Shown one piece after another: positions 22,201 to 32,652 of a DNA stretch of 64,000 bases (positions are counted from its first letter, which is position 1; every line of letters begins with the position of its first letter). The position numbers and the translations under genes were made by a program. The stretch spans positions 4,676,990 to 4,740,989 of the forward strand of contig NC_087387.1 in NCBI RefSeq assembly GCF_963675165.1. Direction: 5' to 3'. Under the pieces are notes generated by a model that was given only the letters and a program-made list of their open reading frames with translations, was not told the origin of the DNA and did not search any database. Source of the stretch: Halichondria panicea (lineage: Eukaryota > Porifera > Demospongiae > Suberitida > Halichondriidae).

Positions 22201-23594
22201 ATGGTGGAGTCTTTGGAAATTGTCCAAATGTTTTTAATGGACAAAAGAACAAAAATAAACATTAAAGAAGACAAAGGCAATTCTCTCCTCCATACCTTAG
22301 CAAGTCAATGCAGCCCTGATAGTGACCTGTCGATCATGCGCTTGCTTTTGGCATTTGGGGCAAATCCAACTGCTGTAAATATCTTTAACGAGACTCCACT
22401 TCATGTAGCTTGTATACACGGACACGAGGAAGTTGCAGATGTAATCATCAGTCACATGGATCCCTGCTCTTTAACAACAGAACTTGACTGCAGTAAAGCA
22501 ACACCTCTCCACCATGCTGCACTAGGAGGGAATTTGAACATAGTCAAGTTTTTGATGTCCAACGGTTATAATCCCATGCAGAAAGATTGCCAAGGCAACA
22601 CAGCTCTACATTATGCTGCAATAAATGGGAATATCAATATTTTGAGACATCTCATTGTGGACTCTGATCTTGAACCTAACTGTACGAATGAAAATGGATA
22701 CACTCCAGCACATGCAGCATGCTCAGGAGCAAGTCTTTGTATAGCAAGGCATTTACTCTGGAGTGCCACAGCTACAGAAACAGATTTGTATAACGCTGTC
22801 TGTTTCCTGGGATCTGAAATGATCACTTTAAATCAAAATTTAAAGACCAACACTGGAGAAAACATTCTTCACTCTGCATCTCGTAGTGGCTACCAAAGCA
22901 TTGTCGGGTACTTGATCATTGTTCTGAAATTTGATCCTCGTATAACCAACCAAGTTGGCTGTACTCCGTTAGACATTGCTATTGGCTATCGCCAGTTAGA
23001 TGTAATCCCCTTTCTTAAAGAATTCACCCCTGCAAATGCCATTCAGCTCTCACCGTCAGCACTCCATCTAGCGGCCCTGCTTGGCCATATCTCATCAGTG
23101 CAATATTATATCACTGACCTCCAATCCGACCCTGACCTCCCAGACTCTATTGGACGAACCCCCCTACACTATGCTGTTATGGGGAGACGACAAGCAATAG
23201 CCCGATTTTTGATTCGCTCAAAAGCCGATCATCTCTCTGAGGATGTGTTCCACAACCTACCTCTCCATTACGCTGCTGCCCTTGGTTATTTTGATCTGGT
23301 CCGATTTCTAGTCAACATTGGCTCTCCAACTACCACCAGAGGTGTGCTGGGAAAGACACTTGCTGAGATGGCTATGGACGGAGGACACACAAATGTTGTG
23401 GAATTCCTTAGCAGTCTTCCAGGTAAGGTTTAATGCAGAGACCATCATTCATGGAGGCGAACTAACTCCTTTTCACCTATAGCTTGTGAAAATGGACACG
23501 AAGCATGCATGCATGCATGTACTGAGATTTTTGTTTTCCCTATACAGATTCTCGAAAAACCCCACACAACTCACTGATTGACTCACTGGATTAG
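7282..23594 (+). CDS. Giant death-domain/ankyrin-repeat protein
   Basis: Ten exons agree in phase and give 2449 aa: 7282-7330, 7411-7704, 7763-7849, 13590-13751, 14971-15312, 15673-16367, 16452-16500, 16552-16742, 17989-23422 and 23548-23594. Exon 2 (residues about 17-114) is a death domain: RWYNIGLKLKVPNEKLKNI, CLCEMIDY, LTWKKVCDSLRSP. Exon 4 is a Pro/Gly/Ser linker of three 16-aa repeats. Exon 5 (about 198-311) is a second death-domain-like fold with EILGLSDAQQTDVK. Exon 6 (about 312-543) is an uncharacterised helical module. Exons 7-8 are Gly/Ser/Tyr-rich. Exon 9 holds about fifty ankyrin repeats (TPLHxAA, CDVM, VKYLVEEC). There is no signal peptide or membrane helix, so it is likely a cytosolic scaffold in death-fold or innate signalling; that role is inferred from domains. 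Extra exons could hide in the introns after exons 3 and 8. Confidence 0.82.
7850..8605. other. Intron 3, left part
   Basis: No exon seen. It holds A+T-rich sequence with a fragment (about 7900-7960) of the CTCGAGGC-type dispersed repeat that recurs at 9100-9130. Confidence 0.4.
8606..9895. mobile_element. Large foldback: two ~525-bp inverted arms
   Basis: The left arm (about 8606-9129) and right arm (about 9368-9895) are reverse complements over most of their length. Markers include GCGCGCATGCGCATTA against TAATGCGCATGCTGCGCGC and CCCTCGTGCGGCTACGCC against its complement near 9390. A spacer of about 240 bp lies between. No transposase frame is visible. Parts of the arm recur as single copies near 14690-14870 and 17405-17545, with related fragments at 32080-32115 and 62235-62300, so the arm itself is a dispersed repeat. 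Confidence 0.7.
10185..10251. mobile_element. MITE fragment interrupted by a second element
   Basis: The sequence TACCCTCGCGAAAA, AGCCCATCTTGAATAAACG and TTTGCTTCGAATTCTTG matches the reverse complement of the copy at 25812-25897. The match stops where the element at 10252-10791 begins, suggesting nested insertion. Confidence 0.55.
10252..10791. mobile_element. Non-autonomous element with 9-bp target duplication
   Basis: The terminal inverted repeats are CAGAGGAGGTACGACACG at the left and the complement CGTGTCGTACCTCCTCTG at the right. The 540-bp element is flanked on both sides by GAATTCTTG (10243-10251 and 10792-10800). If the last G is counted in the element, the duplication is 8 bp, which fits hAT; 9 bp would fit Mutator-like elements. 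There is no transposase. The interior is similar to 50717-51083 in the opposite orientation. Confidence 0.75.
12050..12850. repeat. Dispersed repeat, copy 1 (carries an insertion)
   Basis: Two blocks match 26444-26840 in the same orientation: about 12057-12257 (GGTTTTCTGAAACAAAGTA, GACCTACCATCCTT) and about 12631-12850 (CCTCGATTTGAGGCCG, GGGTGGGCGTATTTTCG, GAGGGTACGGTA). The extra 373 bp between the blocks is the element at 12258-12630. Confidence 0.7.
12258..12630. mobile_element. hAT-like element with 5-bp target duplication TACTA
   Basis: The ends read CAGGGACATAGCCACCA and, reverse-complemented from the right, CAGGGCCGTAGCCACCA. TACTA flanks both sides (12253-12257 and 12631-12635). The paralogous repeat at 26444-26840 has the empty site with a single TACTA near 26650-26656, which independently marks the boundaries. 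There is no transposase frame. The CAGGG ends and 5-bp duplication would fit the hAT5 group. Confidence 0.78.
13609..13745 (+). repeat. 48-bp coding tandem repeat (three units)
   Basis: Within exon 4 of the death-domain/ankyrin gene, three units encode SLPIPGSAGPATPP-like 16-residue repeats. All are in frame when the exon is entered in phase 1. It forms a flexible linker between the two death-fold modules. Confidence 0.75.
13752..14970. other. Intron 4 of the death-domain/ankyrin gene
   Basis: No exon seen. About 14690-14870 carries a copy of the dispersed repeat with TACCTCGCTTGCGCATGC and a short CA/GT run. The rest is unremarkable. Confidence 0.45.
16743..17988. other. Intron 8 of the death-domain/ankyrin gene
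   Basis: A dispersed-repeat copy lies at about 17405-17545 (GCGCATGCGCAAGCGAGGTA followed by a GT run), inverted relative to that at 14690-14870. A short direct repeat ATAGGCGTGGTCC lies at about 17183-17210. Exon 8 and exon 9 already join in phase, so no extra exon is needed. Confidence 0.45.
23463..23503 (+). pseudogene. Stray ankyrin-repeat fragment in the last intron
   Basis: About 40 bases match the coding stretch at 21668-21710 (ACTCCTTTTCAC, GCTTGTGAAAATGGACACGA) with a 2-base insertion. It lies outside the open frame, between the donor at 23423 and the acceptor before 23548. Confidence 0.55.
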
Positions 23595-24149
23595 CCTCAA
23601 TTTATTATTACGGTGAGAATGTATGAATAAACTATAACTGCCTATTTGCATCGTTTCAATAGCAAACACTTATAAATATTTGTTTGCTTCCACAGATTGT
23701 CAAGTTCTTTAGAAACACTGTGATCACTTGCACCACCCCTATCCTGCATGTATATAGTATAGTTTGTGAATTTACCCCTTTTTTACTCAAGAAGTTTATT
23801 GCACATTATTAATACGGACTCAAGGAAAGTCAGTAGTTTTGAACAGTATGTACGGTGCTCTAGTGTGCCATAACAGTTTTGTCTGTTTGTGTATATATTT
23901 TTTAGTTTAACATTGTGAACTTTGCTGATTTCTATAGTGAATGTCTTTATTATTTTTGTCTACAGAACAAGGATTATATTAAAATTAGTTACGAAAAATT
24001 GTTAGCATCATTAATAGTAATTTTTATGACAGCACTAATGTACGTCTACAAAATTAGATTGAAATTCACTCTTTTATGACAAATTCTATTGACTATTAAA
24101 CAACGTAGAAATGTACGTAGAAGTACGTACTATAATTATACGAAACATT
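23595..24149. other. 3' flank of the ankyrin gene
   Basis: A+T-rich spacer between converging genes. No coding feature seen. It should hold the polyadenylation site of the plus-strand gene. Confidence 0.45.
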
Positions 24150-24650
24150 CTCCAGTATTTACTACTTCAATCTCATATATAGAGGCATGTTCCTCTTCCC
24201 AGTACTCTTGCAGCTGCTCCACCAGCTGACTGAACGGTAGTATCTCCTCAGGCAACAAGTTCATATCTGTGGGAAAAATATACTCAATTATACTCATAGT
24301 ACTTCGGGACAGAGGTTAGGTCGTTCAAGCCTCTTATTGTTGGAGATGCGTTTGAGCCCTGGCTCTGAATGTATGGATACGGGGCTCGTCCCAAAGAAGA
24401 ACACATCCCAACAAGTCACACCAAATGACCACTGGGTAAGAAACGTCCGCCACAGCTATAGTGTAAACAGGTTCACTGACTCACCACATCAGTTTTCTCG
24501 TTGCTAATAGCATCATGGAGTGTATCCGGAGCCATCCCGTTGACTGGGATCTTGGCTCCCTCATTGGCTCTGTATAGTAGTCACTACTGTTAGTGTAGGT
24601 GTTCCTAGCCAAGCCAAAGTCACCAATAATTATTAACCTTCAACACAAAA
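24150..24650 (-). pseudogene. Receptor tyrosine kinase 3' fragment (relic E)
   Basis: Remnants of the last three kinase exons in the array's order: activation loop about 24483-24650, C-lobe about 24300-24440, C-terminus about 24150-24275. The last exon has lost about 23 bases before LPEE. The activation-loop exon has extra bases near 24577-24600, and its DFG region is interrupted by an A+T insertion near 24630. It cannot encode a working kinase. No N-lobe or ectodomain precedes it. Confidence 0.75.
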
Positions 24651-24782
24651 GCGAAAACGTATCTAAAAATGCTTCCACTTTATTTCTCGAGTGTAGATCT
24701 ACAGAGAAGAATTAATATAATCATTATTAGTGGCTTGAATGCTAATCTGTAACCACATAATCACTAATTATAAAACTGAACA

Positions 24783-25560
24783 AAATTAACTTCCCGAATT
24801 CGAAAGTAAACCCAGTGTGGTATGCTGATGACAGTGCAGTTTCAGGTGCAATATAAGACTGTGCATGGGACCACATAAACACTCTGGGTCCTAAGTACGG
24901 CTACCACACCAATGCAAGCAAAACCTGGTTGATAACGAAGAATGACCATGCACCTTTCCCAATCAGAAATTGCCTTTGAAAGTACTAAAGGCAAGACCCT
25001 ACCTTAGAGTATACACTGCTTGGTACACCACCCTCTCAAAAAATTCTTTGAGATGCCGTTTGTGTCAAAGCACAATTTGAAAAAACTGCCATGTACATGA
25101 ATATCTATGCACTTCACTGTATCGGGCTCGCACACTTCACTAAAATTAGCATTATTAAAGTCCCCGCTTTTGCTCGACCTGCATGCATGCCCTGGCCATA
25201 ATTGTAATCACTAATTAGAAAACTGAACAAAATTAACGTCCCGAATTCGAAAGTAAACCCAGTGTAGTATGCCGATAACAGTGCAGTTTCAGGTGCAATA
25301 TAATACTGTGGGACCACAAAAACACTCCAGGTCCTAAGTACGGCTACCACACCAATGCAAGCAAAATAACGAAGAATGACCACCTTTCCCAAGCAGAAAC
25401 TGCCTTTGAAAGTACTAAAGGCAGACCCTACCTTGGAGTATATACTGCTTGGCACACCACCCTCTCTTATACTATGAGGTGCCGTTCACAATTTGAAAAA
25501 ACTGCCATGTACATGAAAATCCATGCACTTCACTGTATCGGGCTCACACTTAATGAATGG
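24783..25560 (+). pseudogene. Two tandem reverse-transcriptase fragments
   Basis: The first fragment (about 24783-25120) reads VNPVWYADDSAVSGA, then a stop, then WDHINTLGPKYGYHTNASK and TWLITKND. These carry the YADD catalytic motif and the conserved GYxxNASKTWL block of a metazoan reverse-transcriptase family. The second (about 25206-25560) repeats the same DNA with YADN in place of YADD and more stops and deletions. Both are dead. The family is not assigned; a related remnant is at 52200-53640 on the minus strand. Confidence 0.65.
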
Positions 25561-25811
25561 AAACGTGAGGTCGATTTAGTAAATCGGGAGACCGATACAG
25601 TGAAGCGGATTTTGTTTTTACACATGGTGTTTTGACACGAAAACAGCACTCCATCATATAATTATATTTATGGTGATTACACTCAGGATTATAATCACTC
25701 CCACTACGGTGATTTTACAGTGATTACACGCATACAGTGATTTCACCCATGTTGGGTTAATAGTAAACTACTGCGCATGCTCAACTTCTTATTCTGGGTG
25801 GGTTTATAATG

Positions 25812-25897
25812 GAGTGAAAATACCCTCGTGCAAGAACTTCGAAGCAAAGGGGGGATGGGCGTTTATTCAAGATGGGCTTATTTTCGCGAGGGTACGG
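25812..25897. mobile_element. Short MITE with GAGGGTACGGTA-type ends
   Basis: An inverted structure of about 85 bp: ATACCCTCGTGCAAG at the left and TATTTTCGCGAGGGTACGGTA at the right. It matches 10185-10251 in reverse and shares its right end with the repeats at 12850 and 26840. Confidence 0.5.
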
Positions 25898-26443
25898 TAA
25901 TAATATTATTAAATAGAGATAATAATTATAACAGCCTGACACTTTATTTGTTTCATGTATATTCTTGATTGGATTGTACTCTGGCAAAAGAGGTTTAATC
26001 TGTGGTGAAACATGCTTTTTGCAAGCAGTGTTTGCCTCAAATCAGTTAGTTTATGAATCGTATAGTCAAAGAAACGAAGGAAAGTGCAGCAACGTGACTT
26101 TCTGGCTCATTGTTTCGAGTATATGACCATTATTTATGCTACTCACTTCTGTAGTGTCACTGGGTATATATTGTTAGCATCACACTAGTATATATATGGA
26201 TCGTTTGTTTCCAATTCTCTCACCTGGTTGTGGAGATTAATTTTAGTGAATAAAGGAAGTTTTAGGTAGTAGCTAGTAAGACTATACTCCTTGCTGGACC
26301 AAGATCAGACATTATAACTTTCTCTGTATGGATCTGTTTGCCCCTGAAGATGTATATGCAGGGAACAAGTAGTCCTATATGCTGAGAAAGGAAACACAAA
26401 GTCTAAGAAAGTTATCACACAGGCTAATTTTGCAGGATACCTT

Positions 26444-26840
26444 GACCTTGCCTTGGTTTTCTGAAACAAAGTACCTGATAGCTGCTCTGTAGGAGTATGA
26501 CCTACCATCCTTTGAGAAGTTTCTGCTACATCTAACATCAACAAGCAACGAATAGAGCCAGAGTCCACTTCTTCATGTTTATTCTCTTGTCATGCTTTAA
26601 TCATACTCATGCATTAGTTTATAACATTGTTGTTGTCAATAAAATGTTCATACTATATATTAAAATGAAAATACAATAAATTAATAAAGAATTGCAAAGT
26701 GTAAACCTCGATTTGAGGCCGTGGGTGGGCGTATATTCGAATGAAAACTCGCTGTTCGCGATTAAACGCCCAGTCCCCTAATAAGCCTAGACTTCTTGCA
26801 GAAAAGGGTGGGCGTATTTTCGCGAGGGTACGGTATAGGT
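26444..26840. repeat. Dispersed repeat, copy 2 (empty site)
   Basis: Uninterrupted copy of the repeat at 12050-12850. It runs straight through the TACTA site (about 26650) where copy 1 carries a 373-bp insertion. Confidence 0.7.
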
Positions 26841-28599
26841 GCATATATCTATGGATATATGACCAAAGCCCTTGGTATTATGGTATACTTGCAGTAATTA
26901 ACTTACTGACTCGATCTGAAAAAAGTGTCTTAAAATTAGCACTCTATATATTAATAACTGTTCTCAATAACATAGGCATGTTCCTCCTCCCAGTATTCTT
27001 GCAGCTGTTCCACCAGTTGACTGAACGATGGTCTCTCCTCAGGCAACAAACTCCAACACCGAGTCATCAGGAGATTATATCTAGGACATTTAATTTACTT
27101 AGCTACTTTTAATTTCATCTGTATACTCACAGCATCTTGGGACATAGTGGTGGTCTGTCCATTCTTTTGTTGTCAGTATGTGTTTGAGCATGTCCTGGTT
27201 CTGTATCCCGGGATACGGGCCTCGTCCCAAAGAGAACACCTCCCAACAAGTCACACCAAACGACCACTAAGAATAGAAATATATAGAAACCACATGCAGT
27301 GTAGCTGACAAGTTCACTAACTCACCACATCCGTTTTCTCATTGCTAATGGCATCATGGAGTGTCTCTGGAGCCATCCACTTGACTGGGATCTTGGCTCC
27401 CTCATTGGCTCTGTAGTAGTCACTACTGTAGATGTTTCTAGCCAAGCCAAAATCACCAACCTTCACCACAAGATTATAGTCAACCCTGCACAGTATAAGT
27501 AACAGTAAAAACATACTTATGCTTATGTGTACATGCAGGGGCTCACATGCAGTTCCTTGCTGCCAAATCTCTGGACAAATTTTTCTTCCGCTAGGTACTC
27601 CATTCCATTGGCTACGTTCATACACATGCTCACCAAGTTGGAAAAATCTAGATCCTATTATTTTTGCATGTGCTTGACGAAAACACTTTCAGTGATCCTA
27701 TATAATTACCTCAGGTAGAATGTCTACATTGGTGACGTGTGTTCTTTTCTTTTTCAGAAAGTCCTTCAAACTTCCATTGTCCATAAATGGAAGGATAATG
27801 TAGGGTACTCCATCAGGAGTGTCAAAGCACACTCCAGTTAGTCCAAGAATGTTGGAATGACTGAATTCCATCATTAGCAAGCTCTCATCTAAAAATTCTT
27901 CCACTTCATTAATTGAGTGTAGGTCTAGATTAATATTTAGTGAAGAATGAGAATGGATAAGTGGTACATGTGGTATAGCTCGAAAGACCATAATAAATCG
28001 AGTACTCACTCTTTATCGTTTTGATAGCTATATGTTCAATCTGCTTATCAGCAGATCGCTTCAGTTCACCATGAAACACTTTTCCAAATGCACCTGTAGC
28101 GAAAAAACAGAATATACACACACCCTGCACCTTACACACAGTCACTCACCTTTTCCGATCTCTTCTCCGACTGTTATTAATTGCAGCGTATGGTACAAGA
28201 ATGGAAGAGAAGACCTTCTCATACAGTGATCTGTCAGCATCACTCAGCCGGATATCGTCAGTTTCAATGGACATTGCACTTGATACTTTACCAATCGAAT
28301 TTGTTGCTCCTACACACGTTTAAGTACCGACAAATAATAAGCTATCCATCATACATTATACCTGGTGGCATCTTTTCACTTCTTCTTGCACTTTTCCTGT
28401 GATTGTGTTGCCAGTGCATGTAATTACAGTATAGCAAGAGTAGATAAGAGTAGAGTGTTGAACTGCTGTAACGTTACTGTAGTAAGCGTGGAACCGAATT
28501 TGCCTAAATTTGCATCATCAATGTCATCACAGGCATGCCTGGGGCTATAGGATATAATATCGTACAGCCCCAGGCATGCCACAATTCAATTAATGAGTG

Positions 28600-29880
28600 T
28601 TGTTGAGTAAACTGTGAGGTCTGTGGTTTGTAGCACTGACCTTAACCTCGATACCAGGCCCTTTAGTGAAAAGAGGGCCTGGTATCCACTGTTTTAACAT
28701 TTGTTAGTGAAAAACTACTTTGCGTGGTTGATTAAATTATTTAATGGTCAAGAGAGAGAAAATCGCTATCACAAACTCTAGACGAGGAGCACTGATCCTA
28801 CTGAGATGGCATCAAACAAGAAAGGCAGCATCTGGAAGCAAGTAGACTTGCCAGAGCCGGTCGGTACCGACAGAAAAACGCCTACCACACTACCACAGTA
28901 AAAAAGAAGACAAAACCCTGACTTTTCAACACTGGAGAAAGCGTGAGCAAGAGAAAAAGTATAAGCCATCACAACAAAAGTAGTCACTCGTTTAAACCAT
29001 AAATGTTAATTAGCTATCTGTTATAATAATTATGTTATAGTTATAACACGGGCACAAGGGATGTATGGAATATATTGCACTGAAGCACGAGGGCGCCAGC
29101 CCCGAGGGCTGAGTGCAATATATTCCATGCATCCCGAGTGCACGTGTAATAACTAGTTTATATCCCGAGGGCATAGCAACATAACACTGTCTTAGTAACA
29201 CAATATAAACTGCACAAAAAGATGACAAAGACAACTCTAGACACAGCTCCATCTCTTCTCTCTCCTCCTAGACGCCAGTATATGCAGCGTATAAGATTGG
29301 CATGACCGACGAATGGCTTGACACAAAATTGTTGGAGTTCCAACGCTGAAACCACTGCAAAACAGCCCCACCCCACTTCTGGTGCTGCAAAACAGCCCCA
29401 CCCCGCTACTGCTGGAAAGAAACAGCCCCACCCCATTTACTGCTGCGAAGAAACAGCCCCACCCCACTATACTACTCAGTGTAACTGCTGCTCGAACAGC
29501 CCCCTCCACTATCCTCGGCATCACAACCAAGCCAAAGAAGTTCGCCTCTACACTGCTGCAAAACAGCTCAAGCCCCCTGCAAAAAGAGCCGCTTCTAGTG
29601 CTATATGGTGAAGCCAGAATTGACCGTGCATCAAAGTGGAGGACTAGGTCTAGGAACACAGAATCTTCACAAAATGAGCCTGGGACGATTTAAAAACCTG
29701 CATGGTTGTAAAGAAGAAACTCCAGCAGTGCTGAACATTCCTGCATGGCTGGACTTACTTTGATACTTGTTATTTCTCATGATAAAATAATATTTAATTT
29801 AATTATGCCAGAGGGGCGTTTTGTGGTCAGTGCAATATGACTTTTCAGCAGTGCAATATGCTTCATATTGCACTTGGCAA
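28600..29880 (-). mobile_element. Transposon remnant with RecQ-like helicase fragment
   Basis: At 28778-28990 the minus strand reads VVGVFLSVPTGSGKST then CFQMLPFLFDA, a Walker A motif in the setting typical of RecQ-type helicases carried by some invertebrate transposons. At about 29350-29480 a roughly 30-bp tandem repeat (AACAGCCCCACCCC) occurs. Hairpins lie at 29050-29140 (ATGGAATATATTGCACT and its complement) and about 29835-29880. The remnant ends inside what should be the RTK-D membrane-helix exon. The element's boundaries are approximate. Confidence 0.5.
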
Positions 29881-29981
29881 CAACATAGCAGCTGCCAGTG
29901 ACCCTCCAACTATGGAACCAACAGCCCCTAAAAATTAGAGGTTTATTGCAATATCGAATACCGCTCCTATATAATACAAAC

Positions 29982-31068
29982 CTGAAACTGTTGGCTGGTC
30001 CTCATTAGAAGTCTGATTTTGAGTCGTTACTAAAGAAAACAAGAGTTAGAGTATGGACTCAGGATCATATAATTAAGCTTGAGATGTACCTGAAAGAGGT
30101 GTTTCTGTCACAGTTACTGTGTGTAGAAAGAGACACATGATTGGAATCAAGAATACATGAAGGGGAGTATAAGCAACTAATCATCATACGTTAGAAACAA
30201 CTTTAACACTCACCATAATTATATCAAGTGGCTCTACACAACGCATAAATCGATGTGGGAAATCAATCTGATTATGGCCGTGGGAAATACTTATTATAGC
30301 CGGCCTACGTTTTGTAGGTATGTGCAGTTATCAACCACAATTAACTGTGACTAAAATGTTACATTACTGCAGGTTTGTTTTATGTACTCAGATTACAATG
30401 CCCGTACATATAGTGTATATATCATAGCAGTTGCTTTCTCCCCCTAAGATCCTGAGTTAATGTTATACGCAAACCTGAAACTGTTGGCTGGGCTACATCA
30501 GTAGATTGAATTAGAGTCATTACTGTATAAGAAAAGAAAGCAAGGGTTAGGATTACAATTGGTTTTAATAATTATTACGATACCTGAAATAGTTGTTTCT
30601 GTCACGGTTTGAGCCGTTGCTGTTAGTGAAAAAAAGGCATGATTGCATGGATAACCTCTTCTTGTAATAATAGGGAGAGAACAGAGCATCGATCACGCAC
30701 AAACCTGGAATTATTGGTTGGGCTACAACAATAGTAGTTGTTGATACTGTAAAAAGAAGCACTAAAAATATTTCCTGAATCCAACTACTACGATACCTGA
30801 AGGTATTACGGTCACAGGTTGGACTATTCCTGTTACAGAGTCTGTGTGTGGAAAGCAACTGCATAATAATAATTATCATCTTGTAAGCAGAAATAATATC
30901 CTAAGTACAAACACCTGGAATTGTTTGCTGGGTTACATCGTCTTGATTTTGAGTCGTCGCTGCTGTAAAAGAAGCAGCTGCAATAATTATGTATTTTCTT
31001 ATCTATAAAGATACCTGAAGTAGGTGCTACAGTAGGTGCTACAGTCACACTTTGGATTTCTCCTATTA
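29982..31068 (-). repeat. Tandem array of eight phase-1 stalk mini-exons
   Basis: In transcription order: 31068-31015 (54 nt), 30962-30915 (48), 30841-30797 (45), 30746-30705 (42), 30619-30584 (36), 30522-30475 (48), 30116-30090 (27) and 30029-29982 (48). Each is bounded by AG and GT, is a multiple of three and is in phase 1. Two classes alternate: VTVTETPLSG-like, and TTQNQ..QPTVSG-like. Together they would add 116 Ser/Thr/Pro-rich residues between CRD2 and the membrane helix of RTK-D. Spacing of about 222 bp between like exons shows growth by tandem duplication of a two-exon unit. Confidence 0.75.
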
Positions 31069-32250
31069 CTGTGCATGGGGAAAGGGTATTATAAAATTTG
31101 ATAAGCTATATAGAGTTCACCTAAATCAATCCCATCCAGACACTGTGATTGGTCCAGGCGCGTGTACGTGTGTACTCTAGTGTAGCTGGAAGGACTTGAG
31201 CAATTGAGTTCTTTGATTTGAGTCACTACATCATTGGCAACTGGTACTCTTGACAAACAGTTCTCAATAACAGGATCAAGTTCCTCACAACTCTCTGAGC
31301 AAATTGGCAATGCATCTCCTGTCCGTGGGTCGCATGGAAGAAATGTCAGATAGCATCCAAGAAAAACCAAAACTTCGACACAACCTTGTGTTTTTGGCTA
31401 TATTTGAATAAATTACACTAATTTGTTGCAATGAAGTTGATAAGGTCGTGTTGGTACTGGATGAAGGGATGTAGTAATTGTGTGGAGAAACTGTTCTATC
31501 ACTGCAATTGTTTGGTCCAGGAGGAATCGGCAAACATCTACGAAAATTTTATATTACATTTATCTATGCATGTATCATCATAATAATTTACAGCTATAAT
31601 TATTGCATGTTATTTGCGATTGTTTGAAGAGCAATGTGTGGGTGGGGGGGTTTGGTTGAACTTGTAGAGTACATGCAGGCATGCAGGGGAGTTTATGTCT
31701 CTGTCTCGCAGTATTCTTGAGGGAGCAAACTATGTCTATAATCACTATCACATGCAGTGTACAAATAGTTACAGTGCATGGTTTGTAGTGCTATAGCTTT
31801 TAGTTTTTGGTTAAGTGATTTTATGAGAAGGGGAGATGGATATCCATGGCATGTCTTAATGAAATACAATCATTCCTCTGACAGTCACTCATTTAACAGA
31901 TACACGAGCCACTCCCACATAAAGTTGGTCACCTTTTTAACAGGTATAAATTATATATACCATGTGCATGTGAATCAACAATTAAGCCATCACATTAAAG
32001 CAACCCAGTGATTTAATGCCCCTGTCTTTCACATACTGTAACCATAATTTCAGAAAATAAACCTCCATCAACTTTACCGTATTCCTTGTGCAGCTATGCC
32101 TCAAGGGCATAATTAGACACAATTCTACATTTGTGTAAATTAGAGGCTGGAGGTATATGCTAAATCTACTCTGCCTTTTGCTATTGCAATTATAAACGGA
32201 CCTCAAAATGTGTTCAAACCATGTCCACATAAAGTTCAGATGCCAGTGAA

Positions 32251-32644
32251 TAGGGGTTGGTAGATTATGCTAGCATAATTTTGAGCATAATAGGTACATT
32301 TTTTTGATGAGAATTATGCTGGCATAATAGGCACATTAATAGGCAGGTTTCACAGAAATACAGGTTGTACGAGTCATAGTATAAACATTTGAAAGTACTG
32401 GTTTAATTTTCTCCTTGAAATTCTATTATAGCAGATAGAGTCACACGGCAATTATTTATAGTTTGATGTTACTTGTGTGACGACATGGGGCCTATGTTGT
32501 GTTTTGGAAGAATAATTTTTGGAGGAATAATGTGGGAATAATAGGCTATTTGATAGGCAATTCGAAAAGAATAATAGGCTGTTTACTTGAGCATAAAAGA
32601 ATAGCATAATAGGTAATATCTTGAGCATAATCTACCAACCCCTA
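32251..32644. mobile_element. hAT-like element with 8-bp target duplication CCAGTGAA
   Basis: The terminal inverted repeats are TAGGGGTTGGTAGATTATGC and its complement at the right end. CCAGTGAA flanks both sides (32243-32250 and 32645-32652). The interior is rich in GAATAATAGG-like repeats with no coding potential. It lies in the RTK-D intron where the first CRD exon would be expected. Confidence 0.8.
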
Positions 32645-32652
32645 CCAGTGAA

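Noticed and set aside
29158-29693. Several overlapping frames rich in QPHP or GVGLFC
   Set aside because: They arise from a roughly 30-bp C-rich tandem repeat that stays open in several frames on both strands.
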